A DNA stretch of 64,000 nt from Hydrogenophaga palleronii NBRC 102513 (GTDB lineage Bacteria > Pseudomonadota > Gammaproteobacteria > Burkholderiales > Burkholderiaceae_C). The stretch spans positions 372,001 to 436,000 of the forward strand of contig NZ_BCTJ01000001.1 of the NCBI RefSeq assembly GCF_001571225.1, written 5' to 3'. Both the position numbers and the translations under genes were made by a program. Positions 56,362-64,000 of the stretch are shown here, piece after piece; the stretch's first letter is position 1, and each line of letters starts with the position of its first letter. Below the pieces are notes generated by a model. It searched no databases and was not told where the DNA came from. It saw only the letters and a list, made by a program, of their open reading frames with translations.

Positions 56362-57612
56362 TCAAACGCGTCGTGCTGTCGGCAGCACCGCGACCGGCCG
56401 GGCGCTGCGCCGCTGCTGCTGCCAGATCGACGCACCAAACACCACCAGCCCCCCCGCCGCCAACAAGGCCCCGACCCAGCCGGTGGACGTCCATCCCATG
56501 CCGGCGGTGATGGCCGCGCCGCCGAGCCAGGCGCCGAGGGCGTTGGCCATGTTGAAGGCCGAGTGGTTCAAGGCAGCGGCCAGTGCCTGCGCCTCGCCCG
56601 CCACGTCCATCAGCCGGATCTGCAGTGCCGGCGCCAAGGCAACGACGGTGCCGACCAGCAACACATTGAACGACACCGCGATGGCATGCGGCGCGGTCAC
56701 CAGCATCAGCAGGAGCACCACCATCGACCACACCAGGGTGCCGCCGATGGTGGGCAGCAAGGCCTTGTCGGCCAGGCGCGCTCCGACCAGGTTGCCCAGG
56801 ATCATGCCCACGCCGAACAGTGCCAGCACCAGCGGCACCGCCCCCAGCGACAGACCTGAGACCTCGGTGAGCGTGGGCTTGATGTAGCTGAAGACGGCGA
56901 ACATGCCGCCGAAACCCACCGCACCAGTGCCCAGGGTGAGCCAGACCTGCGGGTTGGTCAGTGCGCCCAGTTCACGCAGCGGACTGGCGCCCTCGGCCGC
57001 GGGCAGACGCGGCAGCGCGCGGTGCACCAGCACACAGGCCAGCAGCGCAATCACACCCACCAGCACAAACGCACTGCGCCACCCGAGGTGTTGTCCGAGC
57101 CAGGCTGCGGCGGGCACGCCGAACAGTGTGGCCCCGGTCAGCCCCAGCATCATCATGGCCACGGCGTGTGCACGCCGCCCGGGCGGTGCGAGCGACGCCA
57201 CCACCAGCGACGCGACCCCGAAGTAGGTGCCGTGTGGCATGCCGGCGGCGAAACGCAGCAGGTTCAGGCTCAGATAACCCGGCGCGGCTGCACTGGCCAG
57301 CGTGCCGAGCGCGAACAAGGCCATCAGCGCCACCAGCAACAAACGCCGCGGCCAGTGCGCGGTGACGACCGCCAGCAAGGGCGCCCCGACCACCACACCG
57401 AGCGCGTAGGCGCTGATGACGTGCCCGGCCTGGGGGATGCTCACGCCCAGATCGGCGGCGACCTCGGGCAGCAGGCCCATGATCACGAACTCCCCGGTCC
57501 CGATGGCGAAACCACCCACACCGAGCGACCACACGGTAGAACGGAACGAGGGATCGAATGCGTCTGTGGCGGTGACGGCGGTGTTGCTGGGTTCGGTGGC
57601 GACGGTGTGCAT
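56362..57612 (-). CDS. MFS transporter (AraJ-like efflux family)
   Basis: A 416-residue major facilitator with 12 transmembrane helices. The start at 57612 gives MHTVATEPSNTAVTATDAF; helix 1 contains SLGVGGFAIGTGEFVIMGLL, a signature of the drug/sugar efflux subgroup (AraJ, YdhP). The loop after helix 2 carries GVVVGAPLLAVVTAHWPRR, which matches the family G-x-L-x-D-x-x-G-R-R motif only in the terminal RR. The middle loop contains VHRALPRLPAAEGASPLREL. The substrate is unknown. CAAAAT six bases before the ATG on its strand is another close -10-like box. Not obviously linked to the polysaccharide genes. Confidence 0.88.
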   Translation of the reverse strand: MHTVATEPSNTAVTATDAFDPSFRSTVWSLGVGGFAIGTGEFVIMGLLPEVAADLGVSIPQAGHVISAYALGVVVGAPLLAVVTAHWPRRLLLVALMALFALGTLASAAAPGYLSLNLLRFAAGMPHGTYFGVASLVVASLAPPGRRAHAVAMMMLGLTGATLFGVPAAAWLGQHLGWRSAFVLVGVIALLACVLVHRALPRLPAAEGASPLRELGALTNPQVWLTLGTGAVGFGGMFAVFSYIKPTLTEVSGLSLGAVPLVLALFGVGMILGNLVGARLADKALLPTIGGTLVWSMVVLLLMLVTAPHAIAVSFNVLLVGTVVALAPALQIRLMDVAGEAQALAAALNHSAFNMANALGAWLGGAAITAGMGWTSTGWVGALLAAGGLVVFGASIWQQQRRSARPVAVLPTARRV

Positions 57613-57762
57613 GGCGCAATTTTGCTGCAATGCAACATGGCTTGCGGCGCGCGGGGACATTGCGTTGTGGTCGCCGTGATGAACGCCCGACAGCGCTGCG
57701 CACTCGCCGCTTCGCCTGCTCGCCACGCACGCAGGAGCACCCCGCAGCCACCGCGTGAATAA

Positions 57763-57788
57763 GAAAAGCCACCCGAAGGTGGCTTTTC
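57763..57788 (-). terminator. Rho-independent terminator of the branched-chain amino acid binding protein gene
   Basis: An 11-base perfect stem (gaaaagccacc and its complement) with a four-base loop, followed on the - strand by ttattc. It lies 21 bases past the stop of the leftward gene. Confidence 0.82.
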
Positions 57789-57809
57789 AGGGGAACCGGG
57801 AGCGCTGGA

Positions 57810-58994
57810 TCAGCGGATCACGGCCAGGGTCGTGCGTTGGCCGCCCTTGTAGGTCATCAGCGTCAGGGCGCCGTTCTTGATGTCGCCCTTTTCGTCAAAG
57901 GCGATGTTGCCGGTCACGCCCTTGTAGTTCGTGGCCTTCAGTGCGGGCAGGTAGACCTTGGGATCGGCCGAGCCGGCAGCGACCATGGCGTTGGCCATGA
58001 CCTTGACGGCGTCGTACACGTAAGGGGCATACACCTGCACGTCGGCGTTGAACTTGGCCTTGAAGTCGGTGCGGAACTTGTCCATGCCGACCTTTTCCTC
58101 GCCTTCCACGCCACCGGCTTCCGCGCAGAAGACCTGGTCGTCGGCCATGCCGTCGCCGGCCAGCTTGGGCAGTTCGCTGGTGCAGATGCCGTCGCCGCCC
58201 ATCAGCTTGGCATTGATGCCGAGCTGCTTCATCTGCTTGAGCATCGGGCCGGCCACGGCGTCCATGCCACCGAAGAACACCACGTCGGGCTTCTTGGCCT
58301 TCAGGGTGGTCAGGATGGCGTTGAAGTCGGTCGCCTTGTCGTTGGTGAACTCACGGCCCACCACCTTGCCGCCGGCGGCGATCACGCCCTTTTCGAACTC
58401 GTCGGCCACGCCCTGGCCGTAGGCGGTGCGGTCGTCGATCACGGCCACGTTTGCGGCCTTGAGGGTTTCAACGGCGTACTTGCCCAGCGTGCCACCCAGG
58501 TGCACGTCGTCGGCCACCACGCGGAACGCACCGGTGTAACCCTGGCGGGTGTACTTGGGGTTGGTCGCGGAGGGCGAGATCTGCGGGATACCCGCGTCGT
58601 TGTAGATCTGCGAAGCGGGGATGGTCGTGCCCGAGTTCAGGTGACCGATCACGCCGGCCACCTTGGCGTCCACCAGCTTGGTGGCAGCAGCGGTGCCTTG
58701 CTTGGGATCGGCAGCATCGTCTTCGGCCAGCAGCTCGAAGGTCACGGGCGCGCCGCCCATGGTCAGGCCGGCGGCGTTGAGTTCTTCGATCGCCATCTTG
58801 GCGCCGTTTTCATTGTCCTTGCCGAAGTGGGCGATGGCGCCGCTGGTGGGACCAACGTGACCGATCTTCACGACCTGGGCGGCGGCAGCCGGTGCAGCTG
58901 CAGGCGCGGCGGCAGGAGCAGCCTCTTCTTTTTTGCCACATGCGGCAAGAGCGACAGCCGCCGCGATGACGGCCAGTTTGGTGTTCAGTTGCAT
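57810..58994 (-). CDS. Branched-chain amino acid ABC transporter substrate-binding lipoprotein (LivK-like)
   Basis: A 394-residue periplasmic binding protein of the LivJ/LivK type. The start at 58994 gives MQLNTKLAVIAAAVALAACG with a lipobox (Cys19) followed by an Ala/Pro linker. The mature domain begins VVKIGHVGPTSGAIAHFGKD and contains GVIGHLNSGTTIPASQIYND, ISPSATNPKYTRQG and VAVIDDRTAYGQGVADEFEK. It binds leucine-type amino acids or related small ligands for an importer whose permease genes are not in the window, so it is an orphan here. A good terminator follows. Confidence 0.94.
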   Translation of the reverse strand: MQLNTKLAVIAAAVALAACGKKEEAAPAAAPAAAPAAAAQVVKIGHVGPTSGAIAHFGKDNENGAKMAIEELNAAGLTMGGAPVTFELLAEDDAADPKQGTAAATKLVDAKVAGVIGHLNSGTTIPASQIYNDAGIPQISPSATNPKYTRQGYTGAFRVVADDVHLGGTLGKYAVETLKAANVAVIDDRTAYGQGVADEFEKGVIAAGGKVVGREFTNDKATDFNAILTTLKAKKPDVVFFGGMDAVAGPMLKQMKQLGINAKLMGGDGICTSELPKLAGDGMADDQVFCAEAGGVEGEEKVGMDKFRTDFKAKFNADVQVYAPYVYDAVKVMANAMVAAGSADPKVYLPALKATNYKGVTGNIAFDEKGDIKNGALTLMTYKGGQRTTLAVIR

Positions 58995-59205
58995 GGTTTT
59001 CCTCGGAAGGGATGAAGTAAGAATGCGGAGCGAATTTTTTTCTCCACGCGCAAAGATACTCCAAAAATCCCCGGGATTTCGCATTCCGGCAGGCCTGGCG
59101 GCCCGACCGCGGGCTTACCCGAATGCCCATCATTGCTCCGAATGACACATAAGTGCGGCGTATGCAACACGGTGGGGCACGCCGCCCCAGACCGGGCGGC
59201 CACGC

Positions 59206-59640
59206 TCAATCCTGGGGCGCCAATTGCAGGTCGTGGCGCTGCGGCTCGATGCCCTGGGCCTTGTAGGCCTTCCAGCGTTCGCGCGCCTGAGCCCGGTCGG
59301 CATCGGCACCGGTGACGACCTCGATCACCCGGGCGAAGCGCTGGTAGTCGGGCGGCAGTTCGGCGCGCAGGTTCACCAGCACGCTGGCGGTGTGGTGCGC
59401 CGAAGGCTGGCCCGCGATGTGGATGGGCGAACGCGCCTGCACCTGCGGCGGGTCGGCCGGCCCGCTGTGCGGCACGAACTCGCCCACCACCGTGGTCCAG
59501 AGTGCGGCGTCCAGCGTGGCACGCTCACCCTCCTCCACCAGCACCAGCACGCGCGCGCCCTTCAGATAGGCCTTGCGCAGCAAACGGCAGGCGTAGCTGC
59601 GCTTGTCGGGCGCATTGAAGTGAAAGGCGACCTCGGTCAT
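59206..59640 (-). CDS. holC: DNA polymerase III subunit chi (HolC)
   Basis: A 144-residue chi subunit, which links the clamp loader to single-strand binding protein. The start at 59640 gives MTEVAFHFNAPDKRSYACRL with the conserved CRLLRKAYLKGARVLVL segment; the centre has LDAALWTTVVGEFVPHS and the C-terminal half VLVNLRAELPPDYQRFARVI. It lies 28 bases downstream of pepA on the same strand; the pepA-holC pair is conserved in proteobacteria. Confidence 0.93.
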   Translation of the reverse strand: MTEVAFHFNAPDKRSYACRLLRKAYLKGARVLVLVEEGERATLDAALWTTVVGEFVPHSGPADPPQVQARSPIHIAGQPSAHHTASVLVNLRAELPPDYQRFARVIEVVTGADADRAQARERWKAYKAQGIEPQRHDLQLAPQD

Positions 59641-59668
59641 GGTGCGGGGCAAAGCGGGCTGGCCTGCC

Positions 59669-61177
59669 TCAGACCTTGGCCGCTTTCTTCGTCCGGGCCT
59701 TTGCGCCCTTGCCAGCGCCGGCCGCCAGGGCATCGGCCTGGTCAATCAGGTACTGCAGCAGCAGCGGCACTGGGCGCCCGGTGGAGCCCTTGGCCGCACC
59801 GCTCTTCCAGGCCGTGCCCGCAATGTCCAGGTGGGCCCAGGGTAGTTCGGCGGTGAACTTCTGCAGGAACTTGGCCGCGGTGATGGCACCGCCAGCGCGG
59901 CCCGCCACGTTGCCCATGTCGGCAAAGTTGGACTTCAGGCCCTCGGCGTACTCGTCGTCCAGGGGCAGGCGCCAGCACAGATCTTGCGCCGTCTCACCGG
60001 CCTGTTGCAGCGCCTGGGCCAGGTCGTCGCGGGTCGAGAACAGGCCCGAACGCACACCACCCAGCGCGATCACGCAGGCCCCGGTGAGCGTGGCGATGTC
60101 GATCACGCTGTGCGGCTTGAAGCGCGCGGCGTAGGTCAGCGCATCACACAGGATGAGGCGGCCTTCGGCGTCGGTGTTGAGGATCTCGATGGTCTGGCCG
60201 CTCATGCTGGTGACCACGTCACCGGGTTTGACGGCCAGGCCGTCGGGCATGTTCTCGCAGCTGGGGATCAGGCCGACCACGTTGATGGCCGGGCGCAGCT
60301 CGGCCAGCGCGGCAAAGGTGCCCAGCACGCTGGCAGCGCCGCCCATGTCGAACTTCATTTCGTCCATCTCGGCCGCCGGCTTGATGGAGATGCCGCCGGT
60401 GTCGAAGGTGATGCCCTTGCCCACCAGCACCACCGGCGCGCTGCCCTTGGGGCCGCCGTTGTAATGCAAGACGATGAAACGCAGCGGCTCGGCCGAGCCT
60501 TTGGCCACCGCCAGGAACGAACCCATGCCCAGCGCCTCGACCTGCTTGGGGCCGAGCACATCGGTCTTCAAGCCGGGCAGCCGGCCCAGCTTGCGCGCGG
60601 CCTCGGCCAGGTGCGTGGGTGTAGCGTGGTTGGCCGGGCGGTTGGCCCACTCCTTGGCGAACTCCACGCCGGTGATGAGCGCGCGGCCGGTGTCGAAACC
60701 GGCCCGCACCGCGGCCGCCTGCGACACCCCCACCACCACCTGCTGCAGCGCGCGCGCCTTGGCCGACGGCTTCGTGGTCGTGTAGACATAGGTGGCGTCG
60801 GCGCAGCACTGCACCGCGGCGCGCACCGCGTCGTTGCTGGCATCAAACAGGCTGAGCACCAGGCCGAGCTTCTTCACGCCCGCGGTCTTCACCGCGGCCA
60901 GGCCGGCCGTCAGGGCCTTGCGCACCAAGGCGGCAGAACCATCGCCCACACGCACCAGCAGCACCCGCGAGGCCTTGAAACCCGGCGCGCGGTAGCAGGA
61001 CAGCAGCTTGCCCACGCCCTGCTCCAGATCGCCCAGGCGGGTAGCGCCGGCGATGAGTTCCTGCAGCGCGCCGCTGGCGGCCTTGTCGGTCTGCGTGTCG
61101 GGCACCAGCACCAGCAAGGTGTCGGTGTTGAGCTGCGCGGCCTGGCTGGGTGAAAGGGATTTGAGTTCGAAGTTCAT
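59669..61177 (-). CDS. pepA: Leucyl aminopeptidase (cytosol aminopeptidase, M17)
   Basis: A 502-residue M17 aminopeptidase that releases N-terminal amino acids and in E. coli also binds DNA. N-terminal macro-like domain to about residue 170; catalytic domain with VLVGKGITFDTGGISIKPAA, MKFDMGGAASVLG and the family signature NTDAEGRLIL, which holds metal ligands. The start at 61177 gives MNFELKSLSPSQAAQLNTDT; an upstream extension of the frame is not family-like. It is divergent from lptF with a 25-base gap, the standard arrangement. Confidence 0.97.
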   Translation of the reverse strand: MNFELKSLSPSQAAQLNTDTLLVLVPDTQTDKAASGALQELIAGATRLGDLEQGVGKLLSCYRAPGFKASRVLLVRVGDGSAALVRKALTAGLAAVKTAGVKKLGLVLSLFDASNDAVRAAVQCCADATYVYTTTKPSAKARALQQVVVGVSQAAAVRAGFDTGRALITGVEFAKEWANRPANHATPTHLAEAARKLGRLPGLKTDVLGPKQVEALGMGSFLAVAKGSAEPLRFIVLHYNGGPKGSAPVVLVGKGITFDTGGISIKPAAEMDEMKFDMGGAASVLGTFAALAELRPAINVVGLIPSCENMPDGLAVKPGDVVTSMSGQTIEILNTDAEGRLILCDALTYAARFKPHSVIDIATLTGACVIALGGVRSGLFSTRDDLAQALQQAGETAQDLCWRLPLDDEYAEGLKSNFADMGNVAGRAGGAITAAKFLQKFTAELPWAHLDIAGTAWKSGAAKGSTGRPVPLLLQYLIDQADALAAGAGKGAKARTKKAAKV

Positions 61178-61202
61178 AATCGTGTTTTCCTGTTCTCGAT
61201 CG

Positions 61203-62324
61203 ATGTTATTCCATTCTTCCATTCGCAAAGAGCTGGCCCGCAGTTTCGGCGGCACGCTGGTGGTGTTGTTCACCATCGTGCTGACCATGCTGCTGATCCG
61301 CACCCTCGGCCTGGCGTCGCGCGGCAGCGTGAACCCGCAGGAGATCGCGCTCGTGCTGGGCTACACGGTGATCGGCCGCATGCCGACCATCCTCACGCTC
61401 GCGCTCTTCATTGCCATCGTGTTCACGCTCTCTCGCATGTACCGCGACAGCGAGATGATCATCTGGCTTTCCGCCGGCCGCTCGCTCGGGGGCTTTCTGG
61501 CGCCGGTGTTCCGGTTCGCCTGGCCTATCCTGCTGGTCATCACGGTCATGGTGTTTTTCGTCTGGCCCTGGGCCAATGCGCAGACCGACAACCTGCGCGA
61601 CCGCTTCGAGCGCCGCGGCGATCTTGAGCGCGTGGCACCCGGCCAGTTCCAGGAATCCTCCAGCGGCCGGCGCGTGTTCTTCATCGACAAGGACACCGCC
61701 GATGGCACCGAGGGCCGCAACATCTTCATCTCCAGCACCGAGAGCGACGGCAGCGAGACCGTGACTTCGGCGCGGTCGGGTCGCGTCGAATGGCTTGGCG
61801 AGCAGCAGTTCCTGATGCTCAGCAACGGCCAGCGCCTGGAAACGGCGGCCGACCAGAGCAGCCTGAAGGTGAGCGAGTTCGAGGAGTACGGCACGCAGAT
61901 CGGCTCGTCCGAAATCAGCCAGCGCGGCGAAGCGCTCAAGGCGCGGCCGAGCTGGGACCTGATCAAGGACCCGAACCGCGCCAACCTGGGCGAGCTGGGC
62001 TGGCGTGTCGGCATGGCGCTGACCGCCATGAACTTCGTGCTGCTGGCCGTGGCCACCACCACCGGCAACCCGCGCGCCGGTCGCGGCGGCAACCTGTTCT
62101 TCACCCTGTTCGCCTTCGTGTTCTATTACAACCTGCTCAACCTGGGCCAGAGCTGGGTGGCCAGTGGCCTGTTCGGCCTGGCCGGCTACATGATCACGCT
62201 GCACGGCGGCGTGTTCCTGCTGTCGGTGCTCTGGCTGCTCAAGCGCCACCACAACCTGAGCTTGCGGGGCTGGCTGAGTGCCCGCCGCGCACAGCGTGAT
62301 GGCGCCCAGGGAGCCAGCGCATGA
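61203..62324 (+). CDS. lptF: LPS export ABC transporter permease LptF
   Basis: A 373-residue inner-membrane permease of the LptB2FG complex, which extracts lipopolysaccharide from the inner membrane. Three N-terminal helices begin with MLFHSSIRKELARSFGGTLV and LIRTLGLASRGSVNPQE; a periplasmic beta-jellyroll lies about residues 125-265 and three helices follow (YYNLLNLGQSWVASGLFG). It overlaps lptG (ATGA) and is divergent from pepA. Confidence 0.96.
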   Translation: MLFHSSIRKELARSFGGTLVVLFTIVLTMLLIRTLGLASRGSVNPQEIALVLGYTVIGRMPTILTLALFIAIVFTLSRMYRDSEMIIWLSAGRSLGGFLAPVFRFAWPILLVITVMVFFVWPWANAQTDNLRDRFERRGDLERVAPGQFQESSSGRRVFFIDKDTADGTEGRNIFISSTESDGSETVTSARSGRVEWLGEQQFLMLSNGQRLETAADQSSLKVSEFEEYGTQIGSSEISQRGEALKARPSWDLIKDPNRANLGELGWRVGMALTAMNFVLLAVATTTGNPRAGRGGNLFFTLFAFVFYYNLLNLGQSWVASGLFGLAGYMITLHGGVFLLSVLWLLKRHHNLSLRGWLSARRAQRDGAQGASA

Positions 62325-63439
62325 AGACCATTCGCCGACTCATCTACGGTGAAGTGTTCGCAGCGGTGGCCTTCGTGCTGGTGGCTTTTCTGTCGCTGTT
62401 CTTCTTCTTCGATTTCGTCGACGAGCTGCCGGCCCTGGGCAAACCGTCGGCACTCGATCCGTCCCTGGTCTATGAGGTGCCGCACGCCCTGCTGTATGTC
62501 GCGCTGCTCATGCCCAGCCGCATTTACGAGCTGCTGCCCATCGCCGTGCTGATCGGTTCCGTGTTCGTGCTGGCGCGCCTGGCGCAGGGCTCGGAATACA
62601 CCATCCTGCGCACCAGCGGCCTGGGCCCCTGGCGCGCGCTGCGCACCATGCTCGGGCTGGGTGCGGTGTTCGTGGTGCTCACCTTCGCCATCGGCGACTA
62701 CCTATCCCCCTTGTCGGACAGGACGGCGCAACTGCTCAAGGCGCGTTACCAGGGCAACATCAGCCTGGGCCAGACCGGGGCCTGGTTGAAGGAGAAGCAG
62801 CCCTACAGCAACTTCTCGGTCAACGTGGGCTCGATGTCGCCGCAGGGCGAACTCGGCAACGTGCGCATCTTCGAGTTCAACAATGAAGGTTTTCTGGTCT
62901 CCACGCTGCAGGCGCAGACCGGGCAGATCGAGAGCGACGACTCCTGGACGCTGCACCAGGTGCAACGGCGCGAGTTCGACGCTGCCGGCCTGGCCTCGGG
63001 CCGTGTGCAGCGCAGCGCGCCCGACACCTTCCGCTGGCCCAGCGGCATCAATGCCGAGATGGTGTCGGTGGCCCTGCTCAAGCCGGACCGCATGCGCACC
63101 GCCGACCTGTACGGCTACATCAGCCACCTGGAAGCCAACGGCCAGACCGCGCAGCGCTATGAGATCGAGTTCTGGCGCAAGGTGTTCTACCCGCTCAGTT
63201 GCCTGGTGATGGTGGTGCTGGCCCTGCCCTTTGCCTACCTGCACTTCCGCTCCGGCAGCATCACGGCCTATGTGTTCGGCGGCGTGATGATCGGCATCAG
63301 CTTCTTCCTGCTCAACAACGTGTTCGGCTACATCGGCAACCTCAACCAGTGGCAACCCTGGCTGGCGGCGGCCTCGCCCGCGCTGATCTACTCCATCGTC
63401 TCGCTCGGCGCCTTCGGGTGGCTGGTGCTGCGAAGGTAG
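62321..63439 (+). CDS. lptG: LPS export ABC transporter permease LptG
   Basis: A 372-residue partner of LptF in the LptB2FG complex. It starts MKTIRRLIYGEVFAAVAFVL; the first helical group includes FFDFVDELPALGKPS and LMPSRIYELLPIAVLIGSVF; a periplasmic jellyroll occupies about residues 125-260; the last helices include FPYLHF-like AYLHFRSGSITAYVFGGVM and the C-terminus ends LGAFGWLVLRR. LptB, the ATPase, is encoded elsewhere. Start codon fixed by the overlap with lptF. Confidence 0.96.
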   Translation: MKTIRRLIYGEVFAAVAFVLVAFLSLFFFFDFVDELPALGKPSALDPSLVYEVPHALLYVALLMPSRIYELLPIAVLIGSVFVLARLAQGSEYTILRTSGLGPWRALRTMLGLGAVFVVLTFAIGDYLSPLSDRTAQLLKARYQGNISLGQTGAWLKEKQPYSNFSVNVGSMSPQGELGNVRIFEFNNEGFLVSTLQAQTGQIESDDSWTLHQVQRREFDAAGLASGRVQRSAPDTFRWPSGINAEMVSVALLKPDRMRTADLYGYISHLEANGQTAQRYEIEFWRKVFYPLSCLVMVVLALPFAYLHFRSGSITAYVFGGVMIGISFFLLNNVFGYIGNLNQWQPWLAAASPALIYSIVSLGAFGWLVLRR

Positions 63440-63440
63440 G

Positions 63441-63815
63441 GTGCACCAGATGCTCGGAGTGATCGTGTTTGCCCACGGCTCGCGCGACCCTTTGTGGCGC
63501 TTGCCGGTCGAGTCGGTGGCGCGACAGATCGCCAGTGCCGATGCCTCGGCCCTGGTGTCCTGCGCCTACCTGGAACTCTGCGAGCCCGACCTGGCCAGCG
63601 CCGCGCGCGACCTGGTGGGCCGGGGTGCCACGCGGGTGCGTGTGCTGCCGCTGTTCTTCGGCATGGGCAAACACGCGCGCGAAGACCTGCCGGTGCTGAT
63701 GCGCGAACTCGCCGCCAGCCATCCCCAGGTGCCTTTTGAACAATTGCCGACCGCGGGCGAAGACCCGCGCCTGACCGCCCTGCTCGCCCACATCGCGCTG
63801 GAGACCACCGCATGA
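63441..63815 (+). CDS. CbiX/SirB-type sirohydrochlorin ferro-/cobaltochelatase family protein
   Basis: A 124-residue single-domain CbiX protein. The GTG at 63441 or the ATG at 63450 can start it; the domain begins LGVIVFAHGSRDPLW with the active-site His of the HGS motif, and continues with YLELCEPDLASA and the second metal-binding His region FFGMGKHAREDLPVL. Small CbiX proteins insert Fe or Co into sirohydrochlorin on the way to siroheme. It overlaps the CysB-like gene (ATGA), and siroheme is the cofactor of sulfite reductase, so a role in sulfur assimilation is plausible. Confidence 0.9.
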   Translation: MHQMLGVIVFAHGSRDPLWRLPVESVARQIASADASALVSCAYLELCEPDLASAARDLVGRGATRVRVLPLFFGMGKHAREDLPVLMRELAASHPQVPFEQLPTAGEDPRLTALLAHIALETTA

Positions 63816-64000
63816 ACTTGCACCAGTTCCGTTTCGTGCAGGAAGCGGTGCGCCGCAACCTCAACCTCACCGAAGCCGCCAAGGCCCTGCACACCTCGCA
63901 GCCCGGCGTGTCCAAGGCCATCATCGAGCTTGAGGACGAACTCGGCATCGAAATCTTTGCCCGCCACGGCAAACGCATCAAACGCGTCACCGAGCCGGGC
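63812..64000 (+). CDS. cysB: CysB-like LysR family regulator (N-terminal part)
   Basis: The first 63 residues of a LysR-type regulator, cut by the right edge. The helix-turn-helix MNLHQFRFVQEAVRRNLNLT, EAAKALHTSQPGVSKAIIE and LEDELGIEIFARHGKRIKRV is nearly that of CysB/Cbl proteins, which control cysteine and sulfonate-sulfur genes in response to N-acetylserine. Overlap with the CbiX-type gene links the two. The effector domain is outside the window. Confidence 0.9.
   Translation, partial: MNLHQFRFVQEAVRRNLNLTEAAKALHTSQPGVSKAIIELEDELGIEIFARHGKRIKRVTEPG

Overview
The window reads as a high-GC betaproteobacterial chromosome, most likely Burkholderiales and probably Comamonadaceae (Hydrogenophaga-like). 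This is an inference from gene content and order: rimP-nusA-infB-rbfA-truB-typA; guaB, a DUF4124 protein, RnfH, RatA and SmpB together; a lipoprotein branched-chain amino acid binding protein; pepA divergent from lptFG; a CbiX-type chelatase overlapping a CysB-like regulator. I saw no insertion sequence, phage gene or CRISPR array.

Positions 1-5548 are a tightly packed catabolic and uptake cluster, all on the + strand: amidase (cut by the window edge), FAD monooxygenase, VOC-fold protein, a NitT/TauT-type ABC importer (binding protein, ATPase, permease) and an AtzH-like protein. The ATGA overlaps between genes suggest one transcript for import and breakdown of an organic nitrogen compound of unknown identity. 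A symmetric terminator separates it from guaB.

Positions 5602-31842 are mostly housekeeping: guaB, the RatA/RnfH/SmpB group, an enoyl-CoA hydratase-family hydrolase, a DMT exporter, the complete nusA-infB operon on the - strand, two small membrane proteins, the yejABEF peptide importer, fabI, an arginine decarboxylase of AdiA length, an NfeD/SPFH pair, a DUF2237 protein and tRNA-Ser(GGA).

Positions 32064-56031 form a large exopolysaccharide locus of the Wzy type. The export machine (outer-membrane export protein, beta-barrel protein, chain-length determinant, tyrosine autokinase) runs leftwards. It is divergent from an acetyltransferase, three glycosyltransferases, a membrane protein and a PA14 protein running rightwards. 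Further right come a polymerase/ligase, a flippase, a fourth glycosyltransferase and the initiating sugar-phosphate transferase. Set into the middle in the opposite direction are a DUF1996 lipoprotein and a single-module nonribosomal peptide synthetase (C-A-T-TE, 1360 aa). Two paralogous SGNH-like lipoproteins with GHSL in place of GDSL lie beside this block and at the far right end. The NRPS plus the paired lipoproteins is the best candidate for something undescribed: an aminoacyl or acyl-aminoacyl decoration system for a secreted polysaccharide.

Positions 56362-64000 return to common genes: an MFS exporter, a branched-chain amino acid binding lipoprotein, holC, pepA divergent from lptF-lptG, a CbiX-type protein and the start of a CysB-like LysR regulator cut by the right edge.
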